From NCBI GenBank assembly GCA_024279935.1, contig JAJRQZ010000103.1:25149-89148 (forward strand): a stretch of 64,000 nucleotides of DNA. Direction: 5' to 3'. Shown here in pieces: positions 53,511-61,695 of this stretch. Origin of the DNA: Bacteroidota bacterium (GTDB taxonomy: Bacteria; Bacteroidota; Bacteroidia; Bacteroidales; F082). Each line of letters starts with the position of its first letter. Position 1 is the stretch's first letter. The notes below the pieces were generated by a model that did not search any database, was not told where the DNA came from, and saw only the letters and a list, made by a program, of their open reading frames with translations. The translations under genes and the position numbers were made by a program.

Positions 53511-53550
53511 TTAAGTTTCAATAAATAGGCATATTACAAAAACATATTGT

Positions 53551-54657
53551 ATGAAGACTAAATTATTATCTGTTATAATTGTCCTTTTGATTAGTGTCCC
53601 GGTTTATTCGCAGTATCGAATACAAAAGGTGAACAGTTCCCTCAACACCTCTCTCGAGGGTATTGTTTATGCTCTGCCGCAAACGGTTATCAGGCTCGAT
53701 ATTAGCCTACGGAAAACTGAACGAATACCTGGTCCTTTGGCTGAGTACTCCTCTGAATTCCTAGGGGTTAACGATTATATTAAGAGCAAATCAAATACTT
53801 ATGGCCTTGTCGATATAGTGCTCACTTCTTTTTCGGAGATAGATCCGGGGCAGATATATTATCTGCAGTTTCCAACTCAGAAATCAAAAGATGAGACCGA
53901 AAGTAGTTTTCGCTTTTCCGATATGGGAACCTTGATATCGTATAACGCGGCAGAGTCCGAAAGCCCCCGGCAAACATCTGCAAGCATTATCAACCAAACA
54001 TACAAGGTTTATAATGAAAGGCCCGGTTTTGATTATAATGCCGCATATAACCGCAAAAAAGTTGTTGACACGATAATACGCAAAATAAATATCGACACTA
54101 TAACTATCGACAGGTTCGTTTTTAGGACTAGCTGGGCGAATTTGAGCAAAAAGGACAAAGCCAACCAGGCTGCGTTGAAGATACAGAATATCAGGGAACA
54201 ACGTTTCAATTTGCTTACCGGGTTCCAGGAAGTAAACTATGGGGAAAGCATTGTTTATATGGATGATCAGCTAAAGAAAATGGAAAACGATTATCTTCAG
54301 CTGTTTTTAGGCAAGGAAACAAGCAGCATGGAGAACTATACGGTTTTCGTAATTGCGAAAGAGGGTGAGAAAAGCCGGACCTTGCTTGAGATAGAGAACG
54401 GAAAATCTGTTGAAATTGAATTTAAAATGCATGGAAACACTAGTTTGCTGCCTGAGAAGCCATTGCAAAAGGAAAACCACCTTTACTACCGCGTCCCCGA
54501 AAAAACCACTATTATTTTAAAGTTCGACGGAAAGCTTTTTAAGTCAGCGGATTTATCGATAAACCAGTTCGGAAAGCTCCTGATGGCGCCACTTGACAAC
54601 ACACAGCTTTATTTTGATCCTAACAGCGGTAATCTTTTGAAAATGATCCGCAGGTAG
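53551..54657 (+). CDS. DUF4831 family secreted protein
   Basis: A 368-residue exported protein with a signal peptide ending VYSQ. The body matches the DUF4831 pattern (LEGIVYALPQTVIRLDISL, then YSSEFLGVNDYI). The family is found in Bacteroidota and has no known function. It converges on aroQ with only a 3-base gap and no terminator between. Confidence 0.85.
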   Translation: MKTKLLSVIIVLLISVPVYSQYRIQKVNSSLNTSLEGIVYALPQTVIRLDISLRKTERIPGPLAEYSSEFLGVNDYIKSKSNTYGLVDIVLTSFSEIDPGQIYYLQFPTQKSKDETESSFRFSDMGTLISYNAAESESPRQTSASIINQTYKVYNERPGFDYNAAYNRKKVVDTIIRKINIDTITIDRFVFRTSWANLSKKDKANQAALKIQNIREQRFNLLTGFQEVNYGESIVYMDDQLKKMENDYLQLFLGKETSSMENYTVFVIAKEGEKSRTLLEIENGKSVEIEFKMHGNTSLLPEKPLQKENHLYYRVPEKTTIILKFDGKLFKSADLSINQFGKLLMAPLDNTQLYFDPNSGNLLKMIRR

Positions 54658-54660
54658 AAA

Positions 54661-55083
54661 TCACCTCTTTAGAAAGTGCTCAATGGCAAGCCTGTACGAA
54701 TCGAGGCCGAAGCCCGAGATAGTGCCGATGCAGTATGCAGCCAAGTATGAGCTGTGCCTGAAAGCCTCACGAGAGAATATGTTTGAAATATGGACCTCGA
54801 TCACCGGGATATCAATGGCCTTGATGGCATCGCCCAGCGCAACGGAAGTGTGGGTATAACCGCCTGCATTTAAAACCACCGCATCAAACTCGAACATCGA
54901 TTGTTGCATTTTATCGATGAGCTCCCCTTCAATATTCGATTGATAGTGCTCTATGTTCAATCCCGGGAATGTTTCTTTAAGCTCATCCAAAAAGTCGATA
55001 AAAGAAATCTTACCATAAATACCGAGTTCCCTCTGACCGGTCAAATTTAAGTTCGGCCCGTTAATTATTAAAATATTCTTCAT
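54661..55083 (-). CDS. aroQ: 3-dehydroquinate dehydratase, type II
   Basis: A 140-residue shikimate-pathway enzyme. The N-terminal INGPNLNLTGQRELGIYG (catalytic Tyr loop), EHYQSNIEGELID, NAGGYTHTSVAL and IPVIEVHISNIF with the catalytic His are all present. It forms a dodecamer in other bacteria. The gene is isolated and faces the DUF4831 gene. Confidence 0.96.
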   Translation of the reverse strand: MKNILIINGPNLNLTGQRELGIYGKISFIDFLDELKETFPGLNIEHYQSNIEGELIDKMQQSMFEFDAVVLNAGGYTHTSVALGDAIKAIDIPVIEVHISNIFSREAFRHSSYLAAYCIGTISGFGLDSYRLAIEHFLKR

Positions 55084-55230
55084 TCCTCAATCAAAGTTTG
55101 TGCAAAGTTAAAGTTAATTATTGATAGGTTAAAGCAAATGTGGATTTAAGCCCGTTTATGGTCGGAAATCCATTGCTAAAGTGGGCTCAGGGAAAAATGG
55201 CAAAGAAAGGCGCGCGGGCAAACATTTTTA

Positions 55231-55238
55231 TATCTTTG
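55231..55238 (+). promoter_or_regulatory. -7 box upstream of the TPP riboswitch
   Basis: TATCTTTG matches TAnnTTTG and lies about 12 bases before the start of the aptamer. Confidence 0.6.
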
Positions 55239-55249
55239 CTGCGTATTCC

Positions 55250-55326
55250 AATAGGGGTGCCTTATAATAAGGGCTGAGAACATACCCTCTGAACCTGATA
55301 CGGATAATGCCGTCGTAGGGAAGGAG
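55250..55326 (+). ncRNA. Thiamine pyrophosphate (TPP/THI-box) riboswitch
   Basis: The aptamer shows the THI-box core: GGGGTGCC at the P1/P2 side, GGGCTGAGAACATACCC for the pyrimidine-sensor helix, then CTGAACCTGATACGGATAAT and GCCGTCGTAGGGAAGGAG. It precedes the TonB receptor ATG by about 60 bases. No strong terminator hairpin is evident before the ATG, so control of translation initiation is more likely. It should repress expression when TPP is abundant. Confidence 0.95.
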
Positions 55327-55387
55327 ATTTACACAACCCATAATAGGCTTACTTCTATTGATTTAATAATCTTAAATCAAAAGAATT

Positions 55388-57799
55388 ATGTTTAAAAAGT
55401 TAAAAATCACATTCATGATCATGGTGCTTCTCCAAACAGGATTGATGGCACAATTTAGCATCAAGGGCAAGATAACGGACAGGAGCAATGGCGAAACCTT
55501 GCCAGGGGCCAGCATAATGCTCGACAATACCTTTAAAGCCACGGCTTCCAATGCAGATGGAGGCTATGCCTTAAACAGGCTTAGCAAGGGTAAATATATT
55601 TTGAAGGTGTCGTTTATCGGTTATCAAACAGTTGAGAAACAATTAAATATCAATAGCGACCTAAATATGGATGTCTCGCTTGAGCCCATGGTTTATTTGA
55701 GCGATGAGATTATAGTAAGGGCGTCGCGCGAGAATTCTTTATTGAACAACACAAAAACACAAATTTCACAAGCAGAGATCAAAAATAAAAATACCGGCCA
55801 GGATTTGCCTTATCTGTTGAGCATGACGCCTTCAGTAGTTCTAACATCTGATGCCGGAGCCGGAATTGGATATACGGGCATGCGCATTCGCGGCTCCGAT
55901 TTAAGCCGTATTAATGTTACCTTGAACGGTGTTCCTGTAAACGATGGGGAGTCTCAGGGAGTGTTTTTTGTTGATTTACCTGATTTGGCTTCTTCCGTTG
56001 ACAATATCCAGATTCAGCGCGGTGTAGGTACATCGACAAATGGTGCTGCCGCTTTTGGCGCGAGCATTAACATAAAGACCGATGAGTTTTCATCCGTTCC
56101 CTATGCCGAGCTAAATTCGGCTGCCGGGTCTTTCAATACGCTAAAAAGCAGCCTCAAGTTAGGGAGCGGCCTAATCAGCGGAAAGTGGAATTTTAACGGC
56201 AGGGTTTCAACGATTAACTCCGACGGCTATGTCGATAGAGCCTCGTCGGATTTGAAAAGTGCCTATATGTCAGGATCTTATTATGGTGAAAAGGATATCC
56301 TCAAGGCTGTTGTTATTCTTGGAAAAGAAAAAACTTATCAGGCATGGTACGGAATTCCCAAGGACAGCCTGGAAACCAACAGGAAATATAACCCTGCCGG
56401 GGAAATCCTTGATGCCGATGGTAATATCATTGATTATTATGATAATCAAACCGACAATTACTGGCAAAACTATTATCAACTCCACTACGCACATGAGTTT
56501 AATAAAAACCTGACTATATCAAGCTCAGGATTTTATACTAGGGGTTTTGGTTATTACGAGTCCTATAAGAACAACAAAAAATTCTCATCTTTTGGAATGA
56601 ACGATACAATCATTGGAAGCGATACGGTTTCGCGCAGCGACATGATCACACAAAAATGGCTGAACAATAATTTTTATGGATTGAATTTCTCGTTTATCTA
56701 TAATAGTTTTCCGTTGAACCTTACTGTTGGCGGAGGCTGGAACCAATATGACGGCGATCATTACGGTAAAATCGTCTGGGCCCAAATTGCCCGAAAAAAC
56801 GAATTTGACAGAAACTGGTACTTTAATACAGGGCTAAAAACCGAAGCAAATGTTTTCGCAAAAGCAGAATATGCATTTACGGATAACATAAGCGCATTTG
56901 CCGATTTGCAATTCCGCCATATCAACTATAAAATCAAAGGCACACACGATGATCTTCGTGATTTAACACAAGAGCATGATTTTAATTTCTTTAACCCGAA
57001 GGCCGGTTTGGCCTATAAATTTGACGAAAACAATAACTTATTTGTATCGGTGGCCCTAACATCCAGGGAGCCAAATCGTTCAGTTTATCGCGATGCGGAT
57101 GTAGGTATGGAAGTAAAACCTGAGAAGCTTAGCGATTATGAACTGTCTTATGTTTATGCCAGCACAAAGTTGAGCCTTGGTGCGAACATTTACTTCATGA
57201 ACTATAAAGATCAGCTTGTATTGACTGGAAAGATTAATAATGTTGGTGCGGCAATTATGCAGAATGTTGACCGAAGTTACCGCCTTGGAATAGAATTTCA
57301 GGCTGCCTGGAATGTTATTAGTTATTTTAAATGGAACATGAACGCTACTTTGAGCCGTAATAAAATACAAAGCTTCACCGCTTATGTCGATGACTGGGAT
57401 ACCTGGGGCGAACAAAGGGTGGAGGAATATGAAGGTACCGACATCTCATTTTCCCCTTCGGTAATTGCCAATAACGAATTCAAGTTTGTCCCGATTAAGA
57501 ATTTAGCGATAAGTTTTACCTCAACCTATGTCGGAAAACAGTTTGTAGATAATACTTCTGACAACAGCAGGGACCTCGATGCATATTTCGTGAACAATGT
57601 TCATTTAAATTATTCGATAGAAACGAGTTTTGCCGAGCGGATTGAGTTTTTAATCGCATTGAACAATATATTTGATGAAAAATATGCTTCTAATGCATGG
57701 GTTTATCGTTATTATACTGATAATCAGGAATATGAAATGAGCGGATATTATCCGCAGGCAGGTTTTAATTTTATGGCAGGGATAAACATTATATTCTAG
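55388..57799 (+). CDS. TonB-dependent receptor, probable thiamine transporter
   Basis: An 803-residue outer-membrane receptor. A signal peptide (ending LMAQ) is followed by a carboxypeptidase-like domain (ITDRSNGETLPGASIMLDNT, then SFIGYQTVEKQL), a plug (GMRIRGSDLSRINVTLNGVP, VDNIQIQRGVGTSTNG) and a 22-strand barrel ending in NFMAGINIIF. TPP-riboswitch control points to uptake of thiamine or a precursor, as predicted for THI-controlled TonB receptors in Bacteroidota. No inner-membrane thiamine permease is encoded nearby; it may lie elsewhere. Confidence 0.92.
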   Translation: MFKKLKITFMIMVLLQTGLMAQFSIKGKITDRSNGETLPGASIMLDNTFKATASNADGGYALNRLSKGKYILKVSFIGYQTVEKQLNINSDLNMDVSLEPMVYLSDEIIVRASRENSLLNNTKTQISQAEIKNKNTGQDLPYLLSMTPSVVLTSDAGAGIGYTGMRIRGSDLSRINVTLNGVPVNDGESQGVFFVDLPDLASSVDNIQIQRGVGTSTNGAAAFGASINIKTDEFSSVPYAELNSAAGSFNTLKSSLKLGSGLISGKWNFNGRVSTINSDGYVDRASSDLKSAYMSGSYYGEKDILKAVVILGKEKTYQAWYGIPKDSLETNRKYNPAGEILDADGNIIDYYDNQTDNYWQNYYQLHYAHEFNKNLTISSSGFYTRGFGYYESYKNNKKFSSFGMNDTIIGSDTVSRSDMITQKWLNNNFYGLNFSFIYNSFPLNLTVGGGWNQYDGDHYGKIVWAQIARKNEFDRNWYFNTGLKTEANVFAKAEYAFTDNISAFADLQFRHINYKIKGTHDDLRDLTQEHDFNFFNPKAGLAYKFDENNNLFVSVALTSREPNRSVYRDADVGMEVKPEKLSDYELSYVYASTKLSLGANIYFMNYKDQLVLTGKINNVGAAIMQNVDRSYRLGIEFQAAWNVISYFKWNMNATLSRNKIQSFTAYVDDWDTWGEQRVEEYEGTDISFSPSVIANNEFKFVPIKNLAISFTSTYVGKQFVDNTSDNSRDLDAYFVNNVHLNYSIETSFAERIEFLIALNNIFDEKYASNAWVYRYYTDNQEYEMSGYYPQAGFNFMAGINIIF

Positions 57800-57895
57800 T
57801 CCAGCCTAAATAATCTTTGTTGAAAAACTAGGCTGCCAAATTATCATTTAAGTAAAGCGAATAATAATCAGTTTCTTGCAGATTAATAATTTATG

Positions 57896-57919
57896 CCGGG
57901 TTAGCAGCCCGGTATTTTT
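57896..57919 (+). terminator. Terminator of the TonB receptor gene
   Basis: The hairpin CCGGG / CCCGG with a 7-base loop is followed by TATTTTT. Confidence 0.72.
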
Positions 57920-57944
57920 AATTTAGCCCCATAAATTCGTTATA

Positions 57945-58286
57945 ATGAAGTATCTTATCATAATCATCTCAATATTAATCATAAATATCTTTCAGGAGCC
58001 TAAGGTTGTAATATTGAGCGGTGAACAGATTAAAATAAAAGTTGACACCAACAGTCAATTGACATCGAGGGAAATACAACTTTTGAAATCGGCAAGAATC
58101 ACCAAGGCCGAAGGAAGCTGCAACGGTTTTTGGATACAAAAAGAAACTATTACGGTCCACAAGTTCTCAAAGTTGGAAAAGTCGATCGGAACGGTTTTAA
58201 AACCCGGAAAATATACGGTTTACCCAATATTGCGAAGGAATCAAACAAAGGCAAAAATAAAATTGACACTTAATGTCAATCAATAA
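57945..58286 (+). CDS. Small secreted protein of unknown function
   Basis: A 113-residue protein with a hydrophobic N-terminus (about 15 residues) that looks like a signal peptide or anchor. The rest is basic and predicted mostly beta, with the segment GKYTVYPILRRN. I do not recognise the family. It lies between two intrinsic terminators and appears to be a single-gene unit. Confidence 0.65.
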   Translation: MKYLIIIISILIINIFQEPKVVILSGEQIKIKVDTNSQLTSREIQLLKSARITKAEGSCNGFWIQKETITVHKFSKLEKSIGTVLKPGKYTVYPILRRNQTKAKIKLTLNVNQ

Positions 58287-58354
58287 GTTTGCAAATTATG
58301 GTTTATGTTAAGATTATAGTGGATTGTAACATCATGTTTTGGTTTTTGGTTGGG

Positions 58355-58384
58355 CTGCTCTTCTTATAAGGGAGCAGTTTTTTT
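58355..58384 (+). terminator. Intrinsic terminator after the small secreted protein
   Basis: The stem CTGCTC / GAGCAG with an 11-base loop that can pair internally (CTTATAAG) is followed by seven T residues. Confidence 0.85.
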
Positions 58385-58477
58385 GTTTATAATTCAGTAA
58401 AATTGTTGATAATTGATTTAGGCCCGCTATTTTCCTAAACACTCTAAGCTTATCTTTACTGAAAGTAAAGATTGGAG

Positions 58478-59347
58478 ATGACAACTAGGGCTTTCGTCAT
58501 AATATTATTTCTAAACATCCGGGTTTTATATTGTCAGGATTTGCAAATAGTTGATACCTTGATGAATACAGCTGATAAATATGAGTATGTTAATTCGGTC
58601 TCATGGAATGGGGACGGAAGGGAAATTGTTTTCTGTGCTACCGACAGCCTTGGGAGAGGTATTTTCGTTTATAATCTGGACGCACGGGAATTCAGTGAGC
58701 TATGTCGTGATAGCCTTTTGTTGGGCAATGTTGTTTGGCATCCTGATCATCAGCATATCGTATATGACAAAAAGACCGGACAGCAATCTTCCTTGTTCCT
58801 CAGGGATATTGAGAAGGGTATAGAAACATCGCTTTTTAACAGGAAGATCCCGGCAAGGCAGCCTTCATTTTCCAAAGATGATGATTTAGTGGTTTTCTCG
58901 GGTTTTGATATCATTAACGATAATTGGCAAGTCTATACCTACGATTTTGTTTACGGCAACTTAAATCAGTTGACAAAAGGAGACTTTAATTGTTCCTATC
59001 CTGTTTTTTCTCCTGATGGGAAGCATATTCTCTACGAAAAATTATCCCCTGCAAGCGATACCTTGATCGAAATGATAAACTGGTATGGGAACTTTGAACT
59101 GAGAGTGGAAGGCGAAAATGCTTATTCACCTAATTGGAAAAGCGACAGCTGGCGCTTTATTTTTGTGATGGAAGCCAAACATAATGCCGAGGTTTATAGT
59201 TCCAGGAGGAACGGAGACGGCGTTTATCGGCTTACCAACAATGGCGTCAATGAGGTGGCTATGACGTTCTCGCCTGATAATCAGTTTGTAGCAATGATTG
59301 TTGAAGAAAAAACGAATAAGGTTTTGTTTATTCTTGAAGTGGAATAA
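58478..59347 (+). CDS. TolB-like WD40/PD40 beta-propeller protein
   Basis: A 289-residue exported protein with an N-terminal signal-like helix. The body has several PD40 repeats (SWNGDGREIVFCATDSLG, PVFSPDGKHILYEK, MTFSPDNQFVAMIVEE). The ATG at 58478 is chosen over the TTG two codons upstream. It may be a periplasmic propeller, like TolB but without its N-terminal domain. The role is unknown. It is followed by a membrane-anchored SPFH-type gene. Confidence 0.8.
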   Translation: MTTRAFVIILFLNIRVLYCQDLQIVDTLMNTADKYEYVNSVSWNGDGREIVFCATDSLGRGIFVYNLDAREFSELCRDSLLLGNVVWHPDHQHIVYDKKTGQQSSLFLRDIEKGIETSLFNRKIPARQPSFSKDDDLVVFSGFDIINDNWQVYTYDFVYGNLNQLTKGDFNCSYPVFSPDGKHILYEKLSPASDTLIEMINWYGNFELRVEGENAYSPNWKSDSWRFIFVMEAKHNAEVYSSRRNGDGVYRLTNNGVNEVAMTFSPDNQFVAMIVEEKTNKVLFILEVE

Positions 59348-59411
59348 TATAGTTAAAAATACTTGCGAACATCATTAATATTGATGTACTTTAGTAAAAA
59401 AATTTATAGAT

Positions 59412-60242
59412 ATGGCGCAACAAGAAATTAGTTTAAAAAAAATTTTCCCGATAGGATTAACGGTAGTGATAATAATACTGGTAATTGCCTTTTGGAGCAG
59501 GATGACTGTAACGATACCCGCCGGGCACGCAGGCGTGATGTTCAGGTTGATGAACGGTGTTGATACGGTTAACACTTATGGTGAGGGCATCCATTTCCTG
59601 AACCCCTTAAACCACATGGTTGTTTACAAGGTCCGGCAGCAGGAAACCGCTGAGGACATGAACGTGCTTTCATCAAACGGACTTGAGATAAAGGCAGACG
59701 TTTCTGCATGGTATAAGCCCAGTTATCGGAAACTTGGCTTGCTCCACGCAAGAATCGGGAATGATTATCTTAGGGTCATTGTGATTCCCGCGTTGAGGGC
59801 GAGCGCGCGCAGCGTTATCGGCAGATATACCCCCGAGCAAATTTATTCGACGAAGCGGGACGCTATTCAGGATGAGATCTATGAAGAAGCAAAAAGGATA
59901 TTGGATGATAAGTATATTGACCTGGATCAAATTCTGATCAGGTCGATAGTATTGCCACCTACAATTAAAACCGCTATCGAGAGCAAGCTGGAGCAGGAAC
60001 AGCAGTCGCTGGAGTATAAATTCAAGCTGGAGAAAGCAGGTAAAGAAGCTGAGCGCCAGAAGATAGACGCAATGGGCAAAGCCAAGGCCAACGAGATTCT
60101 GAATGCCAGCTTAACTGATAAGATTTTAAGGGAAAAAGGTATTCTTGCTACTATTAAGCTTGCCGAATCACCTAACTCAAAGATCGTAATTATTGGAAAT
60201 CCCAAAGATGGCATGCCTTTGATACTTGGCGACAGTAGATAA
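59412..60242 (+). CDS. Prohibitin/SPFH (band 7) family membrane protein
   Basis: A 276-residue protein with one N-terminal helix (IGLTVVIIILVIAFW). A prohibitin-type SPFH domain follows (TIPAGHAGVMFRLMNGVDTV, YGEGIHFLNPLNHMVVYK, IPALRASARSVIGRYTPEQI), then a helical C-terminus (KLEKAGKEAERQKIDAMGK). Such proteins form large rings in the inner membrane that regulate FtsH-type proteases. No FtsH or HflC partner is visible here. Confidence 0.92.
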   Translation: MAQQEISLKKIFPIGLTVVIIILVIAFWSRMTVTIPAGHAGVMFRLMNGVDTVNTYGEGIHFLNPLNHMVVYKVRQQETAEDMNVLSSNGLEIKADVSAWYKPSYRKLGLLHARIGNDYLRVIVIPALRASARSVIGRYTPEQIYSTKRDAIQDEIYEEAKRILDDKYIDLDQILIRSIVLPPTIKTAIESKLEQEQQSLEYKFKLEKAGKEAERQKIDAMGKAKANEILNASLTDKILREKGILATIKLAESPNSKIVIIGNPKDGMPLILGDSR

Positions 60243-60336
60243 AAAGTGGCTGTTTACTGCCATAAAAACTAAATGGCTGAGAACATTTAAAAATTTCCGG
60301 GATAATTTACATTAATTTGCGGGTTGATGTTTTATT

Positions 60337-60657
60337 ATGCCGGAAAAAATTAATAAAGTTCAGTTGTTGCAATCGGTAGAACTGATTAGAGACGGGGAAA
60401 AAGACCTTTTTAAGCTTCGGTTAAAAGGTTGTTCGGAAAAGGCTGTAATGGGTATGCCTCTCTTGAGGTTGAATAAGCATCACGATAGCAAAAAGGGAAT
60501 AATCGAATTCGAGTTCCTTGTGAAACCGCTTGAGATTATTAAAAAAAATTACATCGAATATAAATTAGAAGTTATATATAATTTGAAGCAATTACCATCC
60601 TCGCCTAGAGGTATTAAAGTAATTGCCGAGAATAATGCCGATATTATACTTTTATAA
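60337..60657 (+). CDS. Small protein of unknown function
   Basis: A 106-residue soluble protein without signal peptide. It has one Cys (GCSEKA) and mostly beta and helical segments. I recognise no family. It ends 24 bases before the LuxR-type regulator, so it is probably co-transcribed with it. Confidence 0.65.
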   Translation: MPEKINKVQLLQSVELIRDGEKDLFKLRLKGCSEKAVMGMPLLRLNKHHDSKKGIIEFEFLVKPLEIIKKNYIEYKLEVIYNLKQLPSSPRGIKVIAENNADIILL

Positions 60658-60681
60658 ATTTATTTAGTAAATGTTTTTGTA

Positions 60682-61311
60682 ATGATTAAAGTTGTTATAG
60701 CAGACGACCACCCGGTAATAATAGACGGGATAATGACAGTTCTCGACGATGTGCCTGAAATAGAAGTTGTTGGAAAAGTTTTTGATGGAATTCAGTTATG
60801 CGAGTTTATTGATGAAAACAAAGTAGATGTAATTTTATTGGACGTAAACATGCCCAATCTAAATGGTATTGAGGCAGCAAACGAAATTAGAAAGAAACAT
60901 AAGGACATAAATATTCTTGCGTTTTCCCAGTTTAGCGAAGGCCGGTTCGTAAGAAGGATGCTGAAGAACGGCGCTACCGGTTATATGCTTAAAAACTCTA
61001 GTGCCAGGGAGATAGTGAAAGGCATAAAAACAGTATCCGAGGGCCGGATGTTTCTGTCCAAAGACTTAAACGATGTATTTGCCCCGGGTAGGCCTAAGGA
61101 GAGGCATACGGTTTTGTTCCCTAACCTTAGCAGGCGCGAGCTCGATGTGGTGGGCCTAATCTCAAAAGGCCTGAAAACACCGGAAATCGCTGATAAACTT
61201 AACCTTAGCTATCATACAATAGAAACTCATCGTAGTAATATTTTGCTTAAAGTAGGTGTGAAAAGTAGTGTTGAACTAATAAAATGGGCTGTTGAAAACG
61301 AAATTATCTAA
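60682..61311 (+). CDS. NarL/LuxR-type response regulator
   Basis: A 209-residue response regulator. The receiver has D8/D9 acidic residues and phospho-acceptor D54 (ILLDVNMPNLNG), with Lys in YMLKNSS. The C-terminal GerE/LuxR helix-turn-helix includes NLSRRELDVVGLISKGLKTP and YHTIETHRSNIL. The TPR histidine kinase encoded 380 bases downstream has the matching HisKA_3 type and is the likely partner. Confidence 0.93.
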   Translation: MIKVVIADDHPVIIDGIMTVLDDVPEIEVVGKVFDGIQLCEFIDENKVDVILLDVNMPNLNGIEAANEIRKKHKDINILAFSQFSEGRFVRRMLKNGATGYMLKNSSAREIVKGIKTVSEGRMFLSKDLNDVFAPGRPKERHTVLFPNLSRRELDVVGLISKGLKTPEIADKLNLSYHTIETHRSNILLKVGVKSSVELIKWAVENEII

Positions 61312-61338
61312 ACTCTTGTACTAATTAAAACTATTATC

Positions 61339-61677
61339 ATGACACAAGTTCACATTAAAGATTTGCTATTGAAAAAGGTTGATGCGGCCGGAAAAGTTTT
61401 TGCGGTCAATATCAACCTACAAAACGTTCCTTTGGGAAAATCACTCTGTAGGGAAGACGGTCGCCGCAGTTGTACTTTTAATATCCCAACAGGAAATGCC
61501 GACCTGAATTTTGTGATTCAACCTTCTGCTACTAACGATTGTAAAGGTTCTCAATTCGACAAACAGTATTCTGTCGAATTGGGCTCTCCCTACAATGGTA
61601 ATTATCAAAATGCTACCTGCAATATTATTGTCGATGGCGATTTGGAAATGACGACCTATCTAAGGGATGGTCAGTAA
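61339..61677 (+). CDS. Small Cys-containing protein of unknown function
   Basis: A 112-residue protein with four Cys residues at about positions 37, 45, 68 and 94 and no signal peptide. A C-terminal segment CNIIVDGDLEM resembles the YNIVCDGELK segment of the partial protein at 63795. It is located between the response regulator (27 bases upstream) and the kinase (18 bases downstream), so it is likely part of the same transcript. A sensor-related or target role is possible but not shown. Confidence 0.6.
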   Translation: MTQVHIKDLLLKKVDAAGKVFAVNINLQNVPLGKSLCREDGRRSCTFNIPTGNADLNFVIQPSATNDCKGSQFDKQYSVELGSPYNGNYQNATCNIIVDGDLEMTTYLRDGQ

Positions 61678-61695
61678 ATTTGTAAGCGATTGTTT

